Position numbers and translations under genes: made by a program. The notes under the pieces were generated by a model, which was given only the letters and a program-made list of their open reading frames with translations, had not been told where the DNA came from and ran no database searches. A stretch of 64,000 nucleotides of DNA from Zhengitettix transpicula (taxonomy: Eukaryota; Arthropoda; Insecta; Orthoptera; Tetrigidae), in NCBI GenBank assembly GCA_037074705.1, contig JAYJMR010000018.1, positions 321,696-385,695 on the forward strand. The letters run 5' to 3'. Positions 47,462 through 54,492 of this stretch are shown in pieces (position 1 is the stretch's first letter; every line of letters starts with the position of its first letter).

Positions 47462-48046
47462 ACCATTTTTTTTTACTTCTATATATATTTAAATAAATAA
47501 ATATATATTTAAAAAATGGGGAAAATTTTTAAATGTCGCGTACATGTGAGCGCGTACTGTTTAAAGACAAATATTAACTTTGTTTACAAAGACCGCGTAA
47601 CAATGGAAACGTCAACGTGAAAAATTGTAACCGTTATCAATTCCACTTAATTCGCACCGAACTCTGACTGTCTATTCGTTTCTTAGACGACGTCATTTCT
47701 TTTTTGCTCAATTTGACGGAACTCGTGTGTTTACGTGAGGAATTTAATTTTTTTCTCTTACATTTACGTATCACCCTGCAGCGAGTGCAGGTAAGTGCCG
47801 CTAGGTGGGGACGTACTGTAACAATAAAACTGTTGATACATTTCAAATATTTTTATCTTTGAAGCCAATTGTTTCCTTTCCCGCGATATTTAAGCATTCG
47901 ACGGTTGACCTCACTTTCCGATCAGGATTTCAGGCGTTTCGCGGGGACCGCGTGTTTCGACGTATTGCCGCAGAAACATTTAACAATGCTCCCCGTTGAT
48001 TACAATGGTGTCCGGAATAAAAGACCGTCCCGATCGAGGAATCTTT
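47459..48046 (+). other. U2 gene 5' flank, unique sequence
   Basis: 588 bp of unique DNA between the satellite and the U2 5' end. It begins with AT-rich sequence holding an 11-bp inverted repeat (47481-47508, arms ATATATATTTA and TAAATATATAT around a 6-base loop). The rest is of mixed composition. Open frames here are short, begin at non-ATG codons and overlap on both strands, so I call no protein gene. The position upstream of a U2 start implies the Pol II snRNA promoter lies in the last 100 bp or so. Confidence 0.75.
47986..48006 (+). promoter_or_regulatory. Candidate snRNA proximal sequence element region
   Basis: Insect U2 genes are driven by a proximal sequence element about 41-61 bp upstream of the start. 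That window here reads ATGCTCCCCGTTGATTACAA plus one base. I cannot confirm the motif because it varies strongly between insect orders. The call rests on position alone. Confidence 0.25.
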
Positions 48047-48084
48047 ATCGCTTCTCGGCCTTTTGGCTAAGATCAAAGTGTAGT
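48047..48084 (+). ncRNA. U2: U2 spliceosomal snRNA gene, 5' part (interrupted)
   Basis: 38 bases match the start of U2 snRNA, from ATCGCTTCTCGG through GGCTAAGATC to AAAGTGTAGT. This covers stem I and the GTAGT part of the branch-point-recognition sequence. The AAAG in GATCAAAGTG is the insect form. Homology stops abruptly at 48084. The RNA continues, after the inserted retrotransposon, at 53748 with TCTGTTCTTATCAGC. In normal U2 the two halves are joined by one A (GTGTAGTATCTG), so that base was lost on insertion or is ambiguous with element sequence. As it stands this copy cannot yield a contiguous U2 RNA. Confidence 0.95.
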
Positions 48085-48426
48085 TACTTGGTCTTTCCAA
48101 CTGTTCTGAACATTCGTTGTATCTATATCTATCCCTTTTCATTATCCGTGACACAAGAGAACACATCTGTCTTATAGACAGTGGCGTACTTGTACGAGCT
48201 TGAGTGTCGCACTTCCGCAGCAGGAGAGAACACTTTAACCGTTTTTTCGGTTAACGGCGCTCCTAGAGCGAGCTTAACTGCTGCATTTCCTCCACCTTAT
48301 TAATCCTCGCCAAACCTACCAAATTTCATACCCCTACCACCCACCGTTCTTGAATTATCCCGCCCTAAAATCTTACCTCTCACATTCCCCTTATCCAGGC
48401 CGGGCCATATAAGCCCTGCTCCACTC

Positions 48427-48914
48427 CTCCAGTGTAAGTCGCACCAGAAGTCTAGTGTACTTACTACCCAATAACCTTATCGTTTCTCTTCACTTGTTGT
48501 GGCATTTTGCCTCGTTTTGTTGTGACTTTGTACTTTGGCGAATCAGCCAAAAACCACAAAGCTCACGTTTTTCGTTTTTCTTTAAACTTTGTTCCTTGTT
48601 TTTTCATTTCGTCTTGTTCCTTGGCGAATTAGCCAAGGCCGACAAGTCTTTGTCACGTAAGCAACTTGAACTCCAGTGTAAGTCACACTGAAAGTCTAGT
48701 GTGCTTATTATCCAACAGCCCTATCGTTGCTGTTGACTTGTTGCATTCTGCTTTGCTTGGTTTTATCTTGACTTTGTACTTTGGCGAATCAGCCAAAGAT
48801 CACAAAGCTCACGACTTTCGTTTTTACATCAACTTGTCTATTGATTCTTGTTTCGTCTTGTTCCTTGGCGAATCAGCCAAGGCCGACAAGTCATTGTCGC
48901 GTAAGCAACTTGCT
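48427..48914 (+). repeat. Tandem duplication (2 x 244 bp) in the 5' UTR with four hairpins
   Basis: Unit 1 (48427-48670) and unit 2 (48671-48914) both open with CTCCAGTGTAAGTC and end near CGTAAGCAACTTG. They share long blocks but have diverged noticeably. Each unit holds two short hairpins with the same loop: TTTGGC-GAATCA-GCCAAA (48534-48551 and 48780-48797), and CCTTGGC with a GAATTA or GAATCA loop and GCCAAGG (48619-48638 and 48863-48882). Repeated 5' UTR units serve as promoter monomers in some other non-LTR elements. Here the function is unknown. Confidence 0.85.
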
Positions 48915-49048
48915 TTACGCTTTACCCTTTTCCGGCGAGACCAAAGGCTAATAAAGGCCCTGATTGACAATCAGGAAACGCCGTCTGTCTGTGACAGCTC
49001 TATTAGCAAGTCCTACCTCTCACGTCCCATCGTGGTCTCTGGGCAATT

Positions 49049-49066
49049 TCGCTAGTTCACTAGCGA
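49049..49066 (+). promoter_or_regulatory. Hairpin in the 5' UTR
   Basis: TCGCTAG-TTCA-CTAGCGA gives 7 perfect pairs closed by a four-base loop. Confidence 0.6.
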
Positions 49067-49087
49067 TAGATAAGAGAGGAGGGCGAA

Positions 49088-49164
49088 AACCACAAGTGTC
49101 GCGTGGGTGAAACCAGCCCTTCGGGGTCGTACTTGTGGTTGGGGATTTGTCAACCCCAAATCCC
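49088..49164 (+). promoter_or_regulatory. Structured RNA segment just upstream of ORF1
   Basis: A 10-bp basal stem (AACCACAAGT at 49088-49097 with ACTTGTGGTT at 49131-49140) encloses a CCC-TTCG-GGG tetraloop hairpin (49117-49126). A second hairpin follows at 49142-49164 (GGGATTTG with CAAATCCC, 7-base loop). The ORF1 ATG is 19 bases further on. It could be a translation-control or RNA-binding element. Confidence 0.55.
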
Positions 49165-49183
49165 TTGAACCCACGTGCCAAAC

Positions 49184-50389
49184 ATGGAAGGGACCGGCCA
49201 GTCGGCCAGCCCCATCATGAATTCGGATGCCAGGGAAGACCCTGGACCAAACATCCAACCGAAAACCTCGTTTGCGGCAATCGCTGCCAGAAATGCTCTG
49301 AACCTCACGCCTACGAGCAATGTAGGATATGATAGGCGGCGCGCTGTAAAGTGCACCCCTACCATCGGAACGCAAATGATCACGGACGAAATTAAGAAAA
49401 GCTTCGCCAATAGCCTCAGCCGTAATATAGACGCAACAGTAGCCGATATTACGGCTATGAGACAAGTAAATAACGAGATACATGTTGTCCTGGCCTCACC
49501 AACGTTAGTTGATAAATTAATTCGAAAGTCACCATTTTTAGTCGACGAAACAGAATTTAAAGTCACCGCTTTCGTACCCAGAAACACCAAAATATGGATA
49601 TATAACCCATCCATAATGATAGATGCGGCTACCATTAAAGCCAAACTTGCAGAACATTGCGAAATATTGCACGTTGGCGACATAACTGACAATTTCGGGT
49701 TCCAGACGGGGAAAATGTTCGGATACGTGAAAGGGGACAAGATCCCCAGCGCTATATTTATAGGGGCCGTTAAAATCAACATTACTTACCAAGGGATGGA
49801 AAGACGGTGCCGCCTATGCCAGGCGCTGGACCACGTTGCAGGAGCCTGCCCTGAGAGGCAGTGTTTTAATTGCAAAAATAAGGGACACGTCAGTGAAGAC
49901 TGCACAATGGGGTGCAAATGGTGTGGCTCGGCTGACCACCGTGGGAAAGACTGTCCAGCCAACAAAATTGGGATTGAGTCAACGATAAAATTTCCAGAAA
50001 TAGCCCGCCCCGATAAAAAGCAGAAAAATAAACTACAAATCCCCGCCAATGAGAGGGACGAAGTTGACCCGATGGAGACAGACAAAACCACCACTACCGC
50101 CAAAGAAGATGAGAATGGACAAATACTAGAGGAATTGATCGCGGAATTTAAAACACCAACAGCGCCACCAGCCAAGGAGAGAAAAAACGCAAATCCTCCT
50201 GAGGAAATGGAAACACAAACAAACATAGTGAGTGACAGCTCCTCGGACGAGAAAGGAAGCGAATCTCAGCCCAAAAGAAAAAGGAGAACGAAAGCTGCGG
50301 TGAAAGCAAAAGCCCCGGCAGCACCACAGGACATAAGCAAAAAGCTGAAAAGCGCTGGCCCATCAATGCCAATAATAGAAGACCAATAA
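49184..50389 (+). CDS. Retrotransposon ORF1, gag-like RNA-binding protein with three CCHC zinc knuckles
   Basis: A 401-residue protein if started at the ATG at 49184, which has a strong context (AACATGG). The frame is open a few codons further upstream but only through a GTG. Residues about 50-200 are a mixed alpha/beta region (VTAFVPRNTKIWIYNP, then GKMFGYVKGDKIPSAIF) like the RRM-like part of other retrotransposon ORF1 proteins. Residues 209-257 hold three consecutive C-x2-C-x4-H-x4-C knuckles starting CRLC, CFNC and CKWC. The C-terminal 140 residues are low-complexity and charged, ending with a basic KRKRRTK segment that may be a nuclear localisation signal. The likely role is binding the element RNA in the RNP. 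Its stop TAA shares its last A with the ORF2 ATG. The family assignment is firm from the knuckles; the RRM-like part is inferred. Confidence 0.9.
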   Translation: MEGTGQSASPIMNSDAREDPGPNIQPKTSFAAIAARNALNLTPTSNVGYDRRRAVKCTPTIGTQMITDEIKKSFANSLSRNIDATVADITAMRQVNNEIHVVLASPTLVDKLIRKSPFLVDETEFKVTAFVPRNTKIWIYNPSIMIDAATIKAKLAEHCEILHVGDITDNFGFQTGKMFGYVKGDKIPSAIFIGAVKINITYQGMERRCRLCQALDHVAGACPERQCFNCKNKGHVSEDCTMGCKWCGSADHRGKDCPANKIGIESTIKFPEIARPDKKQKNKLQIPANERDEVDPMETDKTTTTAKEDENGQILEELIAEFKTPTAPPAKERKNANPPEEMETQTNIVSDSSSDEKGSESQPKRKRRTKAAVKAKAPAAPQDISKKLKSAGPSMPIIEDQ

Positions 50390-50391
50390 TG
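50387..50391 (+). promoter_or_regulatory. TAATG stop-start overlap between ORF1 and ORF2
   Basis: The ORF1 stop TAA (50387-50389) and the ORF2 start ATG (50389-50391) overlap by one base. The same UAAUG arrangement drives translational coupling of ORF2 in the silkworm element SART1. By analogy ORF2 is probably made by termination-reinitiation rather than frameshifting. Confidence 0.8.
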
Positions 50392-53300
50392 GCAGAACAC
50401 AACATAGAAGAAATCACGAAAACTTTCTACGAAAGTACAAACTCAATCGCCCGCATAGATGACATCTTACTTATCAGATTTCCGCCCCTAAACCACGCTG
50501 AATGCACGGAGGACGGCTGCCAGCGTGTATTTAAGGCCACCAATTGGGCCACGACTAAACAGTCATTAAAAAGACACTTAAACAGAGAGCATAACGTCAT
50601 GACCACAAAAGACGTTAACGTATGCAAGACGTGTGGGAAACAACTTGGACTTAGGCCCACAGCACATACGTGTCCAGGCGCAGTACAGGACACGAACACC
50701 ACACAAGGAAATCCAACACCACATGAGACAGCAGAATTCCTATGTGATAGATGCCCGCAGTCATTTACCACAAAGAGAGGCCTGCAGAACCACATTGCCG
50801 CCCACGCCATGCGATCCCTCACGGAAAGCCGCCAGTCCCACAACCCGCTGCCGACTCACCAGCCACCCCCAGCCCATCACAAGGCCTCCCTTCAAGCGGA
50901 GGAACCTAACCCTGAGCCAGCCCCGCCTGACAGTGGAGACGATGATGACGAGGAAGAAGAATTAAGCCAAGTCCAATCATACCGAAGAATACTTAGAACT
51001 CTACTATCAGAGGACGCAAGCAACGAAAAATGGTCACTATTCTCGGACGTCCTGGAATCAGTGACCAAAAAAGTACAAGAGGCTGTAAACCTACCGCAGC
51101 CCACAAACACGCCAAGGAAAGTGAGACAAGCAGACATAACCGACTGCGAGTTCATCCAAAAATTATACAGGCGAAACAGACGCCGAGCAGTCAGACTCAT
51201 CCTGGAAGGCGAAGGCCAGAAATGCCCCCTAGAGGCCGAAACAGTTAAGAGGCATTTTAGCGAAACATGGAGCCGGACGTCATGTGACAGCGAGATATTC
51301 GCCGACGAACACCCACAGCCGCGAAGCCCGGTAATGACAGGAGGATTTTCAGCCAAAGAAGTGGAAAATAAACTGAAACGATGCGAAAACACCGCCCCAG
51401 GAGATGACAGGCTGTCATACAGCCATTGGCGATCGGTCGACCCAGAGGGCAAACTCCTGGCAATAATATTTAACATCTGCGCGAAATACAGGAAAATCCC
51501 GCAAGCCTGGAAATCGGCCAGGACTGTATTAATTCACAAAAACGGAAATCCAAACGAAGTCACTAACTACAGGCCTATCTCGCTGCTAAGGACTGTATAT
51601 AAATTATACGCGGGCCTATTAACCAACAGAATCAAAGCCTGGGTCACGAAGCACGCGGTCCTCTCACATTCGCAGAAAGGGTTCCTCCCGTACGACGGCG
51701 TGTTTGAACACCACTATGCCCTAACCAACTACCTGGAAACAGCAAAGAGAACACATTCAGACATCTGCATTGCATGGTTAGACATATGCAATGCATTCGG
51801 CACCATCCCCCATGAGGCGATCACTGCTGCTCTTCGGCACGGGCACGCGGGAGAAGAAATCACGGCGATAATTAACGACATCTATACAGACAGCACTACC
51901 ACCATAGTCCTCGAAGACGGCGAAACGGAACCCATACCTGTCCAATCAGGGGTGAGGCAGGGGTGCCCTCTAAGTGGGATGCTCTTTAACCTAGCGGTAA
52001 ACCCGCTCCTACAAAAGGCCGAACAAGATCAAAATGCGGCGGCACACGCCGTTCTAGCGTTTGCAGACGACATCTGCCTAATTGCCAAGGACCCCTGCAC
52101 ACTCCAAAACCGGATAAACTCAATAACAACAGCGGCAAAAACAATAAACCTAAAGTTTAACGCCCACAAATGCAGAGCAATGCACTTCAGCGGAGCTAGC
52201 CCAGTAGGCTGTCGGGCGACGAATATCACACTGGAAGGAGAAAACATAAGCACAGTCAACTCCCATGAACCAGTTACCTTCCTTGGAAAACCCTTTGGGC
52301 ACAACATTATATCCGACTGGTCGACACTGCGGAATTACATAGAAACGGCAGAGGCGATTCTAACATCCAGCCTCGCCCCATGGCAACGTCTCGACGCCAT
52401 AAAATCGTTCTTTTTCCCCATAACCCAATTCGCCCTGAGGACTGGCGCATTAACAAAGGGCGATTGGAAAAAACTAGATAACTACATACGCCCTCTGATA
52501 AAACGCACGTTAAACGTTCCGTCCCGCGCCTCAAATCATTACATCTACGGGTCTAGGCAATCCGGCTGCCTGGGAATTCCAGAGTCCGGAATTGATTGTG
52601 ACATAATGGCGGTCGACGGGGCCTACAAGCTCTTAACATCCCCCGACCCCGTCATTAGGTCACTGGCAATCGAAGACCTCAAGAACACAATAAAAGACAG
52701 AACGGGGCAAGATGCAAGCGACCGGACAACAGACTCGTACTTGAACGGAGCACAAGACGGAATATTCAGGGATACAACGAACAAAAGAAAAAACACATGG
52801 ACCCGGGCGAGAACGGCAACTAGGTTCCTCAAATGTGAATGGGCAACCGGACCTGACATTCGGATCACGATAGAAAACATCGTCCTCTACAGCAGACACA
52901 GGAACCTAGTTTGCCGGACCCTCCGGAATGCACACCAAGCGCGACATATAAGAACTCTACATGAGGCCCCACACCAGGGGAAAGTGTGCGAAACCATCGC
53001 CCTTAGCCGCACGAGCAGCCACTTTCTCCTAACAGGCAGATACACGAGGTTCGCCGACTGGCGCTTTATTCACCGGGCGAGGCTAGGACTTGTCCCACTA
53101 AACGGATACCGGTTTAACGAAGGCCCAAAGACATGCCGGCGCTGTAATATCAGGGATGAAACACTACCGCACGTAACGAACCACTGCCCGGCGCATAACA
53201 GAGCTATCCTCCTGCGACACAACGCCATAGTGGAAAGGATCAAAGCAGCAGCAACCGGTAAAATCCGGCTAATCGCTGAAAATAGACCGGTGGCTGAAGG

Positions 53301-53649
53301 CAGCCTACTACGACCTGACCTCCTTCTAGTTAAACAGCGAACGGCGTTCATCGTAGACGTCACGATTGTGTTCGAAAACCACCCAAGCGCTTTCGACGAC
53401 GCAAGGGCACGGAAGGAGGAAAGGTACAAGGACCTCAAACAAAGCCTCGGCAGAACCTACGACAAGGTGGAAATAATCCCCTTTATTGTTGGTGCACTAG
53501 GGTCATGGGACCCGAAAAATGACACGTTCCTGCGAGAGTTATGCTCCAGGAAATACGGAAAACTATTGTCTATTCTATGTGTGTCAGACTGCATACGTTG
53601 GTCAAGAGACATATACGCCGAACACCTGTCGGGCGTTCGGCAATACTGA
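50389..53649 (+). CDS. Retrotransposon ORF2: zinc fingers, reverse transcriptase, restriction-like endonuclease
   Basis: A 1086-residue protein. The N terminus has three zinc-binding motifs, as in R2-A-type proteins: C39/C44/H63/H68, a CCHC at C79/C82/H93/C95, and a classical finger C119-x2-C122-x12-H135-x3-H139. These probably read the U2 target. An acidic linker (about 175-195) follows. The reverse transcriptase shows YRPISLL at 394, WLDICNAF with catalytic D465, GVRQGCPLSG at 521-530 and FADD with D560/D561. The C-terminal endonuclease shows C916-x2-C919-x8-H928-x4-C933, RHN at 943-945, RPD with D977, then IVDV with D990 (PD-x12-D), and ARKEERYK near 1009. It would nick U2 DNA and prime reverse transcription from the nick. 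No apurinic endonuclease, RNase H or Ulp1 protease domain is visible. The frame is intact and starts at the TAATG overlap. Confidence 0.95.
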   Translation: MAEHNIEEITKTFYESTNSIARIDDILLIRFPPLNHAECTEDGCQRVFKATNWATTKQSLKRHLNREHNVMTTKDVNVCKTCGKQLGLRPTAHTCPGAVQDTNTTQGNPTPHETAEFLCDRCPQSFTTKRGLQNHIAAHAMRSLTESRQSHNPLPTHQPPPAHHKASLQAEEPNPEPAPPDSGDDDDEEEELSQVQSYRRILRTLLSEDASNEKWSLFSDVLESVTKKVQEAVNLPQPTNTPRKVRQADITDCEFIQKLYRRNRRRAVRLILEGEGQKCPLEAETVKRHFSETWSRTSCDSEIFADEHPQPRSPVMTGGFSAKEVENKLKRCENTAPGDDRLSYSHWRSVDPEGKLLAIIFNICAKYRKIPQAWKSARTVLIHKNGNPNEVTNYRPISLLRTVYKLYAGLLTNRIKAWVTKHAVLSHSQKGFLPYDGVFEHHYALTNYLETAKRTHSDICIAWLDICNAFGTIPHEAITAALRHGHAGEEITAIINDIYTDSTTTIVLEDGETEPIPVQSGVRQGCPLSGMLFNLAVNPLLQKAEQDQNAAAHAVLAFADDICLIAKDPCTLQNRINSITTAAKTINLKFNAHKCRAMHFSGASPVGCRATNITLEGENISTVNSHEPVTFLGKPFGHNIISDWSTLRNYIETAEAILTSSLAPWQRLDAIKSFFFPITQFALRTGALTKGDWKKLDNYIRPLIKRTLNVPSRASNHYIYGSRQSGCLGIPESGIDCDIMAVDGAYKLLTSPDPVIRSLAIEDLKNTIKDRTGQDASDRTTDSYLNGAQDGIFRDTTNKRKNTWTRARTATRFLKCEWATGPDIRITIENIVLYSRHRNLVCRTLRNAHQARHIRTLHEAPHQGKVCETIALSRTSSHFLLTGRYTRFADWRFIHRARLGLVPLNGYRFNEGPKTCRRCNIRDETLPHVTNHCPAHNRAILLRHNAIVERIKAAATGKIRLIAENRPVAEGSLLRPDLLLVKQRTAFIVDVTIVFENHPSAFDDARARKEERYKDLKQSLGRTYDKVEIIPFIVGALGSWDPKNDTFLRELCSRKYGKLLSILCVSDCIRWSRDIYAEHLSGVRQY

Positions 53650-53747
53650 CAGAGGCATCACTGTCCTTAAAATTTTACAATTACGATTTTAACTGTAGTA
53701 TTAGTTTGTAGTAGAAGCTGAAGAACATACCGATTGATAGTTTTAAG
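53650..53747 (+). promoter_or_regulatory. Retrotransposon 3' UTR
   Basis: Only 98 bp lie between the ORF2 stop and the U2 3' half, with no poly(A) or simple-repeat tail, ending GATAGTTTTAAG. RLE elements usually recognise their own 3' UTR RNA for target-primed reverse transcription, so the recognition signal should lie here or overlap the ORF2 end (inference). Confidence 0.8.
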
Positions 53748-53897
53748 TCTGTTCTTATCAGCTTAATATCTGATACGTGGTGCATCGCACCACCAGAATA
53801 TTAAACTCATTTTTGGAAAATGACGGAGTGTTAGGAGCTTGCTCCACATCTGTCACGGGTTGGCCCGGCTTTGCAGTATCGCCGGGATCGGCCCACC
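53748..53897 (+). ncRNA. U2: U2 spliceosomal snRNA gene, 3' part (interrupted)
   Basis: This continues U2 from TCTGTTCTTATCAGC. Visible parts are stem IIa (TATCAG pairing with CTGATA), a stem IIb hairpin GTGGTGCATCGCACCAC (53777-53793, 7 perfect pairs) and the Sm site ATTTTTGG at 53809-53816. The 3' stem-loops III and IV follow, with GGAGCTTGCTCC, GTCACGGGTTGGCCCGG and TTGCAGTATCGCCGGGATCG. With the 5' part the gene is about 188-189 nt, normal for U2. The structural elements are intact, so the gene was probably a good copy before insertion. The exact 3' end is set by comparison with other insect U2 RNAs and may be off by a base or two. Confidence 0.93.
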
Positions 53898-53905
53898 TTA
53901 TTGAA

Positions 53906-53922
53906 ATTCAAACAAAGAAAGA
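53906..53922 (+). promoter_or_regulatory. Candidate snRNA 3' box
   Basis: ATTCAAACAAAGAAAGA begins 9 bases after the U2 3' end. It resembles the purine-rich 3' box that directs Integrator-dependent 3'-end formation of Pol II snRNAs. The assignment rests on position and a loose consensus. Confidence 0.45.
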
Positions 53923-54135
53923 AGTTTAACATTCTGACGTATCAAATATTGAGTTGGAAGGCAGGAAAATTTTGAAATAACTGCGATTTCGCATCCAGTA
54001 CAGGATTCACCTCTCTCGGCAATCATCTTCTCGCAGGCAGGACCGGGCACCAGCGAGTACAAGTAATTTTCCGGGAGAAGCCGTTGTCCGTGGCCACCAG
54101 CTGGACCACGCTCCCTATATATCTTTTGTATTTCG

Positions 54136-54168
54136 CGAACGTCGTCGCCGCCGCACGCACGCACGCAA
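54136..54168 (+). repeat. Diverged satellite-like block in the U2 3' flank
   Basis: CGAACGTC followed by GTCGCCGCCGCACGCACGCA matches the GC-rich block of the satellite, except that the satellite has a few extra bases (TTCC) and one fewer ACGC repeat. Farther on, 54270-54280 (AATTAATATTC) and TTTATTATAATTTA near 54376 match the next satellite blocks in the same order but with wider spacing. This is either a relic edge monomer or the source of the satellite. Confidence 0.65.
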
Positions 54169-54492
54169 GTACGATAGGATAACGCGCCTTTTACGAATAT
54201 GTATCTGATACATATGTATTCAAAACATCGTACTTTTTCCGCTCATTTCTTTCGGCTCAAAGGAAGTGTAATTAATATTCGTTGTTGACGGAAACTGCGT
54301 AGCTATATTGAAAACAGGGGTTCGTTGCCGTTAAAGCCTCTTTTAATTCTGTCACTTTCCCATAAATCTATCTCGGTTTTATTATAATTTAGACGTAAAA
54401 TACCGACGTCTGGATTTCGATATACATTTATAAACAATGTATGCAATATACGTTTATTCCACCTAGCAGAGCGCCTCTTGGGCGGCCATCGC

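Larger units (their letters stand above)
48085..49183 (+). promoter_or_regulatory. Retrotransposon 5' UTR
   Basis: 1.1 kb without a convincing coding frame. From the left: a pyrimidine-rich stretch; a hairpin at 48235-48254 (TTAACCG, six T, CGGTTAA); the 244-bp tandem duplication at 48427-48914; hairpins at 49049-49066, 49088-49140 and 49142-49164; then the ORF1 start. R2 elements release their 5' end with an HDV-like ribozyme. I looked for one at the 5' junction and could not fold one convincingly by eye. Confidence 0.7.
48085..53747 (+). mobile_element. U2-targeted RLE-type non-LTR retrotransposon (Utopia-like), full length
   Basis: About 5.66 kb inserted sense-oriented in U2, bounded exactly by the two U2 halves. 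Order: 5' UTR (48085-49183), ORF1 with three CCHC knuckles, ORF2 with zinc fingers, reverse transcriptase and restriction-like endonuclease, then a 98-bp 3' UTR with no poly(A) tail. There is no apurinic-type endonuclease, so it is not one of the U2-targeting Tx1-group elements (Keno). There is no transposase, so it is not a Dada DNA transposon. U2 specificity together with an RLE points to the Utopia lineage described by Kojima and Jurka. Both ORFs are open and the RT and RLE catalytic residues are present, so it may be active. No target duplication is seen; at most one U2 base is missing. Insertion in sense inside a transcribed RNA gene suggests readthrough from the U2 promoter, as R2 does with rDNA (inference). 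Confidence 0.88.
53898..54492 (+). other. U2 gene 3' flank, unique sequence with a satellite-like block
   Basis: 595 bp between the U2 3' end and the right satellite. It contains the 3' box candidate, a satellite-like GC block at 54136-54168, a 19-base inverted repeat at 54197-54215 (ATATGTATC-T-GATACATAT), AT-rich sequence, and CCACCTAGCAG at 54459-54469. Open frames here are short and not convincing. Confidence 0.7.

Noticed and set aside
47481..47508. AT-rich palindrome as a replication origin
   Set aside because: Base composition alone does not support an origin call in an animal genome.
47869..48177. 102-residue open frame crossing the U2 5' end
   Set aside because: It overlaps the snRNA gene and the insertion junction and has non-coding composition. 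The frame is chance.
48408..48413. TATAAG as an internal TATA box for the retrotransposon
   Set aside because: It is only about 23 bp before the CCAGTG initiator-like sequence, shorter than usual, and lies in a GGGC...GCCC context that could simply be a hairpin. Not strong enough to call.
48455..49055. Open frames of 78 and 129 residues in the retrotransposon 5' UTR
   Set aside because: They begin at GTG or TTG, lie in the two duplicated units in different frames, and show no domain or composition of a protein.
49175..49183. Longer ORF1 start at GTG (49175)
   Set aside because: GTG is not a usual eukaryotic start, and the ATG three codons later has a strong context.
49052..50417. Minus-strand frames opposite ORF1 (up to 210 residues)
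   Set aside because: They are mirror frames of a convincing sense gene with zinc knuckles; no independent motif is seen.
50427..53438. Minus-strand and shifted frames over ORF2 (up to 194 residues)
   Set aside because: They are shadows of the reverse transcriptase/endonuclease frame.
54197..54215. Inverted repeat ATATGTATC-T-GATACATAT as a terminator or transposon end
   Set aside because: It is a single AT-rich palindrome with no second copy or element near it. Noted only as sequence in the 3' flank.
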